From NCBI GenBank assembly GCA_030710605.1, contig CP092863.1:64913572-64977571 (forward strand): 64,000 nucleotides of DNA, in the 5' to 3' direction. The notes below the pieces were generated by a model that was given only the letters and a program-made list of their open reading frames with translations, searched no databases and was not told the origin of the DNA. Below are positions 54,120-64,000 of the stretch, in pieces. Position 1 is the stretch's first letter, and the number at the start of each line of letters is the position of its first letter. The position numbers and the translations under genes were made by a program. This DNA is from Cordylochernes scorpioides. Lineage: Eukaryota > Arthropoda > Arachnida > Pseudoscorpiones > Chernetidae.

Positions 54120-54879
54120 TATTACTAAAGGAAATTATTCTTATGATGGGCTTGTAGGATGTTTATACCACTTATAATCCAAACATTATATGCAACTGTG
54201 TTTATTTCTCTAAATTATTATAATTAACCCAATTAAAATGATATGTAAATACTTAATTAAAAAAAAAATGCTGATTTTTGAATAGAATTTTTTTTTTGAT
54301 TGTTGTTCTTTGGCTGTAGATGTTGATCTTCACAATAATATGCAAATATATTTGTACAAATGTTATTTAAAAATTAGCATAAACAGCAGAAGTTTGTAAA
54401 TAAAATTTGCATACCAAGTACTTTGTGTATAAAGACATTTTTACACGCTTACCATGTTATGTAGGATGGTGTGTTGGGTTTTCTCTATGGCAACAACAAT
54501 GTGTTTATATAGAGATTATTTATTTTGTCCTTCAATGTTCTGTCCATATAGTTACCAAAATTCTGACTTGATGGACACTAATTACAAATACTTTAATTCT
54601 CTAGTATCCATTCCCTTCTTTTGATATATATTTATTTAAAATTAATAGAATTTGTATTATAGATTAGAACTACAAGGTAATAAGACCAAATCCAAATAAA
54701 TGATCTTAAAAAAAAATTTTTTTTTTGTCTTTTGTCTGATGATGGTAACAACGCTGTTACCGAAACGTCATATACTATAAATTTATTTAGAATTTGGTTT
54801 TATTACCCTATAGTTATTTGAAAAATGATAATAGAGTTAAATATATATTTTTAGCAAAGATTTGTCAAAATACCTAATA

Positions 54880-55039
54880 CAGTAGAACCACCCTGTAAAG
54901 GACACCTAATTGAAGAGCCAAAGTTTCATTTAGGGAGAGGTTTCCTCTTACTGGAGAGTTACTAAATAGTAAAAATGATAATTTTGAAAATGAAAACTGT
55001 CCTTTATAGAGAGGTGTCTGCTAAAGGGAGGTTCTATTG
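54880..55039. mobile_element. Pogo-like MITE, copy 2
   Basis: Counterpart of 8766-8940. Its interior (CTAATTGAAGAGCCAAAG) is closer to the 7826 element, so local exchange or copying is possible. Confidence 0.8.
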
Positions 55040-55674
55040 TATATACACATCCAGTCAGTTGGCTGAAAAAGCTTTTGATTAACAAATTGGTATTTGAAAT
55101 TGGCCTCTAAAATATGTACAATAAACCAATTAAGATAACTACATTCCCCAATGTGAAGACTGTATTATTATTATACCACTTTCTATTTTGCAAGGTTTCA
55201 AAGATTCTCTCAAGCAATATATACAGAAGCACACTTATTTGAGTTTATATAAGTTGGTGTATGTTTTGGTATGAAGAAGTTGTCTGGAAAATCTCCAAGA
55301 TGTAAACCAAATAAATTATTTATTCTCTAGATGGTCATCTTGTAACCATCACTACACCATCTTGGGAGTCTATTTTGACTGGAGAGGCGACCTTTTTCTC
55401 TTTAGATCAATGTCCGCCCAGCAAAATTTCCATCTACCATCTTGTTGGAGTAGTCTTCAGGTGGAATAATGGTTTTATCTGGTATACGTGGACCTCAAGC
55501 TACTTATTGTAAAACAGCACCTCCAACTTGTGGAGGAGCTCTGAACCTCAGACAGCACCAAACAACACTAGCATGATAGTGTGTTATGTTGTCTGATGAT
55601 GGTAACAATGTTGTTGCCTAAATTTCACACACTATGTATTTTCTCTTATTACAGTTAAACCTAAAATTCTCAGC

Positions 55675-55816
55675 CTGCAACCCCAAGACATATTATTGAC
55701 TGTATTGACTCGTCCATTGATGAGCTCTACTCTTCCCCGGCAGACACTATCAAAAGTCTCAAGCTTTACAAGCTTGATACCTTAGTGTGATTGAGTGGAG
55801 ATAAGAAAGAAGAAGA
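55675..55816 (+). repeat. LINE 3' tail, family A
   Basis: Right-block copy of 9585-9718. Confidence 0.7.
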
Positions 55817-55977
55817 CAATTAAACCTGTCTATAGCCCCTCCTCTAAATAGCATCTTCCTCTCTATAGTGCCCGATTTTAAATACGTAGTACGATGCGAT
55901 TTACATTAAAAGTGACCTGTCTATAGCACCCTATTTTGGTGAGTCCCAAGAGGGGGCGCTATAGACAGGTTTAACTG
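55817..55977. mobile_element. MITE with AACCTGTCTATAG ends, copy 2
   Basis: Counterpart of 9719-9895, missing ~16 bases of the internal repeat. Confidence 0.8.
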
Positions 55978-57117
55978 TACCTTGTGTTTCTAATCTATAA
56001 TTGAAATTGTACCTATTCATTCATATATCCTAGACACAAAATGTTAGGAACAGCCTCAAATTACAAGCAAAGTCAGACTTTCACTAAAGTGCGCCTGGAT
56101 CATGATCAACGAAAGCTGCATCCCTACACCCCATTCCATGAGATAAATTCAAGGAGCCCATGGGATTTATGTAATCTTTGCACAAGGGGATAAGGAACAA
56201 CGATTTAGAACAGGCCATCTCAAGCCAGTGAAGTTAGACAATAACAACAAAATCTACCCCCATTTGCCCAAAATGTAGCTTGGCACCCACAGCTCCAGAA
56301 CATATTTTGGTTTGCATTAGATACACTAAACAGGACCTTTGGGAGAGACAGCTGTTTATCATCAAACAGCTTGAGGAGCATGAACTCATGAAATTCGTGT
56401 AATCTTTACACAAAATAATAAGAAACAACACTTTTTTTTTTTCCACTGATTGGTTAGTTCACAGCTAGTAACAAGACCAAAGTAAGTTCTTCATCTCCCC
56501 TCGGCAGAGCTGACTGCTACAGGGCACGTCCCTAGGTGGCATATAGGGGAACAACCTTCAGATATGAAGGCCAGCTGTGAAACAAGCAGAATAACTCTGA
56601 TGAATAAACAATCACAGACCAATAGCAGCATTGTTAGAAGAGGAGAAACACCTCTTTAAAAATCCTGAGTTCAACTGATCCTGTTGATAGACCTCAGCAA
56701 GGGTTCCTCTCCAGGGATACAGAGGAGCTGTGTCTGTACTCAGGTTAGAGTCGGCAGCAAAGGTGTCTGCTTCCATGTTAGGAACTGCCTCAAATTACAG
56801 TCAGACTTTCAACCAAAGTGTGACCTGGACATGGTATCATGATCAACGAAAGCTACACCCCATTCCATGAGATCAAATGGCTCAAGGAGCATGGACCCAC
56901 ATGGAATTCATATAATTTTTGCATAATGGGATAAGAAACAACAGACCAAATTAAACAATAGTGTGCACTGAAACACCTCACACACAATTAATTGATATGA
57001 TTCTAATGTATAAATCCAAATTTTGTATTTCAATGAAACAGAATGAGAAATACAGAAAAACTGAGAGGTTTGTCAAACTTCCAATTTAATTGTAGACTAT
57101 AGAAGGTTAAAGAAGAA

Positions 57118-60100
57118 CTAATGGTGGCCGTGGTTTTCCTCAGGCTTCTTCACAAACGTCTCGTAGCCAATGGTGAGTGCCACCAGAACCAGGCCTGTGG
57201 GTAGGCCCTTGAAGAAATGGTTCATGGATCTCCTGAACAAGGTTTTATCCATGAACTTCAGTTGGGGGTTATCAAAGCGCCAGACTTCATTCCTGCCCAC
57301 AACATCAGTCAGTCAGTATACAGGACAACCCCACCAGTGAGTGCAAGGGGGCTCTGGTACATTTATAAGTATAAAATGAAAAGATTTAAAAGTAGGGGGG
57401 TCGGTGGAAGGATGGTCTAAACTGTTGGTTTTCGACCACTACGACCCGGGTTTGATTCCCGCATTGGGCACTTTTATATGTTTAAAAAAAAAATCCAATG
57501 GCCCCCGATTCTTGCAAAAGTCCAACCCTACCAATGAGTGCAAGTAACCAAACGGGGCTCTGGAACATTTGTAAGTGCAAATTCAAACTGCTTTTCACAT
57601 GTGTAAGACATGTGGTGTACTTACAGTAAAAGAAGTCGCCTACTTCTACCCACCATGATTATCATGGCCTGTACCACGTGTACTAGGGATAAGCAAAAAA
57701 AAACAAACTTCTACTGTCCTTACTGCGATGAAAAAATATATTGGGAAGGCTTGGCTTATCAGTGGCGAACCCTCCCAGTGGTTTCGTTAATTTAATCCAC
57801 CAGACTGTTTCTCAGAGCTCTAATACTGTATTGGACGATTCTGCTTATATACGCAGCACTGAAGGATGGAATCTCAGAAATGGTTTTCAAGAAAACTATG
57901 GACATAAGCCTATATAGGACAGTAGAATTACATTCTAATATTTGCATCGAGCAATGCTCTTCCGCAAACAATAAAGACAAGGCCAGTTAGGCATAAGTGC
58001 AAAGTCAAACTGCTCTTCACATGTGTAGACATGTGGTGTACTTACAGTAAAAGCAGTCGCTAAATTCTACCCACAATGATTATCATGGCCTGTACCATGT
58101 GTACTAGGGATTAGCAAAAAAAAAAATACAGGGCAAACCACTTTATACAGTTGGAGGATCACACCTAATGGACCCAGGAGTGAACCTCAGACAGCATCAA
58201 ACAACACTAACAAGATTTAGAACAGGCCATCTCAAGTTGTTGAAGATAGAAAAAAAAAAAAAAATCTTGCCCAAAATGTAGCTTGGCCCCTGCAGCTCCA
58301 GAACACATTTTGGCTTGTATTAGATGCATTAAACAGACCTTTGGGAGAGGCAGTTGCTTATCAAACTAGCTTGAGTAGCATGAACTAATGGAATTTGTGT
58401 AATCACAAGGGGAAACAACAACTTTGTACAATTACAAATAACCTGAAACCTCTAAAGAGCAACCACCTCAAGGAGAAGAATCTGGGCTGTGGTCTCCCAA
58501 GGGAAAAATTCTACTGTAAAAAAGATGATTTATAGCACTCAAGAAATTTAAAAAATTGACACACCTCAAAACCAATCCTTCAAAGTATGATGGCATGATG
58601 GAAATAAAAGGATCCTAATCAAGTCTTTTTTTGACTTATCCCTAGTACACGTGGTACAGGCCATGATAATCATGGTTGGTTAGAAGTTGGTGACTGCTTT
58701 TACAATAAGTGCACCACATGTCTACACATGTGAAAAGCATTTTGACTTTGCGCTTACAAATTTGCCAGAGTTTGGTTACTTGCACTCGCTGGTGGGGTTG
58801 GACTTTTTGAAAGAATCGGGGGCCATTGGAGCATTTTTTTTTTTAAATCATAAAAAATGTGCCCAATGCGGGAATCGAACCTGGGTCATAGCGGTCGAAA
58901 ACCAACGATTTATACCAGCCTTCCACCGACCCCTACAAGTCTGCATATGCCATTAAAAAAGTCCTGGAGATATTCACAGATTCTTCTTTTCTCTAAAAAA
59001 AGATGCTAATTCTTCAGAACAGCCGAGTAAGTACTGATGATTCAATCTTCTTCTTTCTTATCTCCACTCAATCATATCAGGGTATCAAGCTTGTAGAGCT
59101 TGTTGATGGTGTCTGCTGGGGATGTGTCTTCTTCTTTCTTATCTCAACTCAATCATATTAGGGTATCAAGCTTGTAGAGGTTGTTGATGGTGCCTGCTGG
59201 GGATGTGTTCTTCTTTCTTATCTCCACTCAATCATATCAGGGTATCAAGCCTGTAGAGATTGTTGATGGTGTCTACTGGAAATGAGTAGAGCTCATCAAT
59301 GGATGAATCAATACAGTCAATGATGTGTTTCTGGGTTGCAGGTTGACACTTAGTACATAGTGGGAAAACCTTGTAACCATTATAGAAAGTCATTGTCGAT
59401 TTACTCCGCCTTTGCTGATCCCAAGCCCGGATGAAGAAGGAGGAGGAGGAGCAGTAACAAGCTCACTAAAAAACCTGGGCTCAGCTAGCCCGGCTGATAG
59501 TACCCTGTAAGGGCTCCTAATCCAGGGATACAGGATGAGCAGCGTGTGTAGGAGCGGATGCACATGGCATCTGTTCCTCATGTCAGAGGCGGCCATTTCT
59601 TTTAGAGATAAGTCGGCCTGCCACTGAGTAGTGCTCCCAGTCTTAATGACAAAGGCAGATGTATTATATTTCATCCAGTGTGGAGATAAGAAAGAAGATT
59701 GTCCATAAATGACCAGTCTGGAAATCAATCATAACATTTGGGAATCCAGACACATCCTACTGTCTTATCAAGGAACCAAGATTGCCTGTCAACACATGAC
59801 ACATATGTGTTGACTAGTATAGAATATCAATTTTATTAGAACTATCTTATCAAATTGAAATTTTACACGTGGGACTATAAATTATAAGGATTCTATTCCG
59901 TTTAAAATAAATTTCTTGAATTTAATTGAAAGTAATCCGATATCTCCTAAATTCGAGGAATTATTCAAGGAAGAAATAGATTCTTACAATGGATCTTTAA
60001 TACACATTGATTTTCCTGAAAAGGCTTTGCCAAAATTTGTAAAGGCTGTAACTTTTGCTCTAAAAGAGTTAGTGGATAACAAGTTGAAGTCTTTGGAGGA

Positions 60101-60971
60101 GCAAAGCATTATTTTACCATGATAAGGTACAATTTGGATTATAGATTATAAACACTGGGTAATAAGACCAAATCTAAATGAACAAATAGTGTGTGACATT
60201 TTGGTAACAATGCTGAAACGTCACACACTAATTATTTATTTGGTCTTATTACCTTGTGTTTATAATCTATAATCCAAATTGTGCCTTATCAATTGGTCTT
60301 ATTACCTTGCATTATTCTACCAATTGCGAGACCAGTTTTTCCTGTAGGGATGTGTAACATGAAAGGAGAGATACAGGCAGGCGACTCATTGTGGGCAAGA
60401 ATTATAAGGATCGAATGAACAAAGAGACTGATAAAAAAAGACAATGGAGATGGTGACTAGAGTCTATAGTAAAACTTGGTCTTTCAAGGATCAGTGTTGT
60501 AGAGTTATATGTTGAAGAATGAAGGGACCAAAAGGTTTGCTAACTTCGAAGAATATGCGAGAAGGGGTAAAGACTGTTCTTTTATGCAAATTGAGTATCA
60601 TAGAGAGTGGTACAGTAGAACCTCCTTGTAAAGGATACCTAATTTCTGAGCCAAAGTGTCCTTTAGGGAGAGAGATGTCCTCTTACCAGAGAGTTACTAA
60701 ATAGTAAAAATGGTAATTTTGACAATGAAAACTGTTCTTTGTAGAGAGGTGTCTGCTAGCGGGGTGTCTGCTAAAGGGGGGTTCTACTGTACTACCATAA
60801 GCTGTGAGAAGTAAGGTAAAAAAGGAACAAATGGAACCTGAGCCAGGGGTCCTTGAGTCCTTTAGCTGCCAGTTCCTTCTCGAGTTTGGCAAGTTGCGGA
60901 GCTGTCTTCACGTTGTAGATCCTCCAGTCTGGGATTGGGGGGTGGTGTTCGGCGTGGTGGCCTCCTCCCAT
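57118..60971 (-). CDS. NDUFB3: NADH dehydrogenase 1 beta subcomplex subunit 3, copy 2
   Basis: Second intact copy in the right duplicated block. Exons are complement(60838..60971) and complement(57118..57292) with the same splice sites. It encodes the same ~102-residue complex I subunit except for one replacement visible in the coding exons: WRY becomes WRF in exon 2. Other differences I see in the exon are silent. The possible 18-residue N-terminal extension differs by one residue (T to P). Both copies being open fits either recent duplication or two alleles. Confidence 0.92.
57395..57708 (+). repeat. tRNA-derived SINE (SINE-1), copy 2
   Basis: Counterpart of 11293-11607. Box B CGGGTTTGATTCCCG. 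Confidence 0.8.
58630..58938 (-). repeat. tRNA-derived SINE (SINE-1), minus, copy 2
   Basis: Counterpart of 12528-12836. Confidence 0.8.
59046..59360 (-). repeat. Three serial LINE family A tails, copy 2
   Basis: Counterpart of 12946-13270 with slightly different unit ends. Confidence 0.72.
59909..60122 (+). pseudogene. Gypsy reverse transcriptase fragment, copy 2
   Basis: Counterpart of 13808-14023. The first codon is ATA instead of ATG, and the rest stays open. Same foldback element at its 3' end. Confidence 0.75.
60613..60789. mobile_element. Pogo-like MITE, copy 2
   Basis: Counterpart of 14517-14683. Confidence 0.83.
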
Positions 60972-61413
60972 CTGGTAAACAATACCTCTTGTATCTGCAG
61001 TGGGCCTATATACCAACTTGAACATCTAAATTAGAGCAATGTCTGGCTCCCACCGAGGCCAAGAACATTAGTGGGATAAATAATGAAGTTGTCTTCTTCT
61101 TTCTTATCTCCACTCAATCATATTAAGGTATCAAGCTGGTAAAGCTGAAGTGTTGTGGATTGTTAAAGGAAAATATGTAAATATATTATTTAAGAAAAGT
61201 TCTATTTTATGAATTGAATATATGTAAATTTACACAAGGTAATAAGACCAAATCCAAATAAATAAAGTGTGTTTTACACACTATTTATTTGGTCCTATTA
61301 CCTTGTCTTTATAACCCAAATTGTGCCTTACCATATGTAAATTGAATTATTGTAAGAAAAAGTTTTGCATACTTTATGTGTATGTGGTATAATAGGGTGG
61401 GAAGAGAAACAAG

Positions 61414-61750
61414 GACACCACAAGTTTGGAAGAGAAACCCAGGCAACCAGAGAGAGACAGGACCGGCACAGCCGGGCGGCCGTTCGTGTCGCACACAATC
61501 CCCAACTGTTTTAAAAGTCCCGAGGTGTTAACTGACGGACCCCAGGGGTCGCCCCTTGGAATGTCGCTGTCATCTGAAGTGACCGGACTATACATTCCCG
61601 TCTCTCTCTGGGTTGTCTATAGGCTTGCTTTATTATTCCTTGAAGAGTATATATTATGACATGTGTATAAGTTTTTTAGTTGATTGTAATCGGAGGGATA
61701 GAGACATGGTGTATTTTTCTTAATCTTTAATAAATGTTTTGCAAGATAAA
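61414..61750 (+). other. GC-rich open segment with downstream AATAAA, copy 2
   Basis: Counterpart of 15506-15845, differing by an A to S change in the plus frame and by two bases in the CT run. Same two interpretations: 3' exon on plus, or upstream exon of NDUFB3 copy 2 on minus. Confidence 0.3.
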
Positions 61751-61830
61751 AGAAAAGTCTTCTTGAACTTATATTAAAAACAGGTAAATATTCTCTTCTC
61801 TACAACCGAAGTGCTACTGGGGGCCAGGCT

Positions 61831-61950
61831 AAGATGGCACCGCGGCAGGATGGAATAAGCTGGCGGCAGAACAAACTGGGGGGGGGCAACAGTGCAGGGG
61901 AAATGACCACAGGATTCAATGACAATCTGTTTGATGAAAGAGGAATTTAA
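61831..61950 (+). promoter_or_regulatory. GC-rich AAGATGGC (YY1-like) site with strong start context, copy 2
   Basis: Same motif as 15923-16040. The G run is 9 long, and the short frame closes at TAA after NDNLFDERGI. Copy 1 has 11 extra bases just before this point. Confidence 0.3.
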
Positions 61951-61979
61951 TATAAGTGTATTCTTATTTTTCATATATA

Positions 61980-62157
61980 TAGTAGAACCTCCCTGTAAAG
62001 GACAACACCTAATTGCAGAGCCAAAGTGTCCTTTAGGGAGAGGTGTCCTTTTACTGGAGAGTTGCTAAATAGTAAAAATGGCAATTTTGCAAATGAAAAC
62101 TCTCTTTTGTAGAAAGGTGTCCGCTAGCGGGGTATCTGCTAAAGGGAGATTCTACTG
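61980..62157. mobile_element. Pogo-like MITE, copy 2
   Basis: Counterpart of 16089-16266. The first C of the TIR is lost. Confidence 0.8.
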
Positions 62158-62499
62158 TAAAACATACATGTGTTATATAAAAATGGTTTTATTTTGGAAT
62201 TATGGCTTTTGGAACAGACTACTCTGTGAGGTCGCAGTTTTCCAAATATAAACCTATTGTTGTTGTTTCCTGTTGGCCGGCTCAAATCTTACTGTAGATA
62301 TGTAAATACGTAATCTTTTATTTTCTTTATTCTTCAAACCTTAAGTAAGGTATTTCACCCTCAATTATGCTATCAATTAAAGCAAATTGTGATCAAAATT
62401 ATTTTGTTATTTTTTTCTTTCAAGATGACACACCTACAAACAATACCATTAAGTAATCATGTACTCAAAAGAACAAGCAATTTTAATCTCAGCAATATC

Positions 62500-62590
62500 C
62501 CTATATATATATATATAAAAGTCAGTGTATCTATGTATATATATATGTATCTATGTATATATATATGTATGTATGTATGTATGTTTGTCG
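62500..62590. repeat. TATG microsatellite, copy 2
   Basis: Counterpart of 16605-16680 with a duplicated TCTATGTATATATATG segment. Confidence 0.85.
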
Positions 62591-62904
62591 GCTATACACG
62601 TCCACAATACGTAACTAATCTGGCTGAAATTTTAACAGTATATAGAATTGAATCTGGAAACACTTATAGGCAAATTTTCAGGCTTCTATCTCGAATATCC
62701 TTAAAGTTATTAACAAATTTTCCCTATTTCACTCGCAACCAGCGCCTCACTGCGGTAATTTCGAGAAGTAAAGTTGAGGAAGGATGGACCATGTGGGACG
62801 ACAGTGAACTTGAGTGATGTAATGACAGCGTAGGGGCAAGAGATCACTTGCTATCATTGTATGTTTTGAAACTAGAGCAATCCATAAATAAACCTTTAAT
62901 TAAA

Positions 62905-63095
62905 AAGGCATATATTGGACCAAAATACCATTTATTTTACCAATATTTCAGTTGGTTGAACGCCAACCTTTATCAAGGTGTTATAACATTTTTGTTGTTG
63001 ACACACTTTAAAATGTTATAACACCTTGATAAAGGCTGGCGTTCAGCCAACTGAAATATTGGTAAAATAAATGATATTTTGATCCAATATATGCC
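62905..63095. mobile_element. Hammerhead-like foldback element, family 2, copy 2
   Basis: Counterpart of 17000-17195 with one hairpin mismatch (GGCTGGC). Confidence 0.62.
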
Positions 63096-63401
63096 TTTTT
63101 AATAATAATTTTAAAAAATCATTGTATGTATTATCAAATTAAAAATATATTCAAATATATCATTTTGAAAATTTACATTTTTATATTTTAAAAACGCACA
63201 ATGTTTGGAGCAGGACGTTTCACAAGAGTGACATCCACAGCGCCAATTTATAATTTGAACAAATAGTATTTGAATAAAAACATTTAATTGGGTAAAACCC
63301 AGGCGTTGCCCCCGGGTCATTCGGCTAGCTTAATATAATAGTAAACCGACAAATTTATTATAACTGTGTGTCGAAGGTCCAGACAAGGTCCAGGAGGTTG
63401 T

Positions 63402-63501
63402 NNNNNNNNNNNNNNNNNNNNNNNNNNNNNNNNNNNNNNNNNNNNNNNNNNNNNNNNNNNNNNNNNNNNNNNNNNNNNNNNNNNNNNNNNNNNNNNNNNN
63501 N
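63402..63501. other. 100-N assembly gap with no missing bases relative to copy 1
   Basis: Flanks GGAGGTTGT and GATCTGTTG are adjacent in copy 1 at about 17490-17500, so the gap adds 100 N where the other copy has none. Confidence 0.97.
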
Positions 63502-63780
63502 GATCTGTTGTTGCTTATTCCTCAAGTCTTTTAAACAATCTCCATTAGGTTCCATTGTCTCAGCTTTTCCTAAGCTAGTCCTGGGGTTTTCCCAGAGGTC
63601 TTTTTTTGAAGGATTTGACACAATTCAATACATGTTCGGGACAGGCTGTTTGGGAATCACATTTGGGGCATTTCGGGAATTTTTTGATTTTTCCATTAAA
63701 TTTGAGCATTCTAAGATGTCCTGTTCGTAGTCATGAAATCGCCGTTTGTTCTTCCCTAGTAAAGGTGTGGAAAGAAGATT
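63502..63780 (-). pseudogene. LINE 3' end, family D, copy 2
   Basis: Counterpart of 17500-17765, beginning immediately after the second N run. Confidence 0.65.
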
Positions 63781-63830
63781 TGTTAGGAATGGGGATGTAC
63801 CAGGGGCTTGATCTATTTTATATATATATA

Positions 63831-63991
63831 CAGTTAAACCTGTCTATAGCGCCCCCTCTAAATAGCGCCTCCCTCTCTATAGCACCCAATTTTAAATATG
63901 TAGTACAATGCGATTTACATTAAAAGTGACCTGTCTATAGCACCCTATTTTGGCGAGTCCCAAGAGCGGGCACTATAGACAGGTTTAACTG
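63831..63991. mobile_element. MITE with AACCTGTCTATAG ends, copy 2
   Basis: Counterpart of 17823-17982 with intact TIRs and flanking TA. Confidence 0.8.
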
Positions 63992-64000
63992 TATATATAA

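Larger units (their letters stand above)
46489..64000 (+). repeat. Right copy of the ~17.5-18 kb direct duplication
   Basis: Homology begins about 215 bases after the stop codon of the MSP-domain gene and continues to the window end in the same order and orientation as 1-17990. Private insertions here include a LINE tail (47654-47797), a second SINE (about 48846-49140) and a foldback element (50076-50347). It lacks copy-1 insertions such as 15119-15316 and about 3774-4028. Confidence 0.93.

Overview
This is an AT-rich, repeat-dominated piece of an invertebrate animal genome. It has spliced genes with GT/AG introns, tRNA-derived SINEs, LINE 3' tails, mariner and pogo-type DNA transposons, a Ty3/gypsy LTR element and Penelope-like (PLE) sequence. 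Nothing bacterial or viral is present. The NDUFB3 protein resembles arthropod forms, but I cannot name the species. Two 100-N runs (38480-38579 and 63402-63501) show it comes from a scaffolded assembly.

Layout. (1) 1-~17990 and ~46489-64000 are two nearly identical copies of one ~17.5-18 kb block in direct orientation, about 46.0-46.5 kb apart. Both edges run off the window. Each copy carries a complete two-exon NDUFB3 gene (mitochondrial complex I) on the minus strand, a probable terminal coding exon of an unidentified minus-strand gene, a possible plus-strand exon, and dozens of shared repeats. (2) ~18000-22660 is AT-rich DNA with SINE heads and the wreck of a LINE ORF1-like gene. (3) 22660-29960 is a nested transposon cluster: a mariner-type element (23165-26657) split by another element (23613-25797), followed 20 bp later by a 3-kb foldback element (26678-29710). 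(4) 30890-36000 holds a 152-bp-armed palindrome and a young gypsy element (31388-35924, identical-looking LTRs, 5-bp target duplication) that landed inside a PLE GIY-YIG endonuclease coding region. (5) 36631-37964 is a decayed DD34D mariner. (6) 39128-46273 is the 3' half of a plus-strand VAP/MOSPD2-type gene: five exons encoding an MSP domain and a C-terminal membrane anchor. Its first visible intron holds a 74-bp tandem array inside a pogo-like MITE.

The most interesting signal is a group of small foldback elements whose ends contain hammerhead-ribozyme-like hairpins: a CUGAUGA-like core, a hairpin, GAAA, a self-complementary tetranucleotide, and a matching stem I. At least three sequence families share this plan. 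Comparing the two large copies gives filled and empty sites for two of them (15119-15316 in copy 1 only; 50076-50347 in copy 2 only), with 20-bp and 12-bp target duplications, so they are or were mobile.

The host genes do not form a pathway. NDUFB3 acts in the inner mitochondrial membrane and the MSP-domain protein at ER contact sites. Most of the DNA is mobile-element debris.
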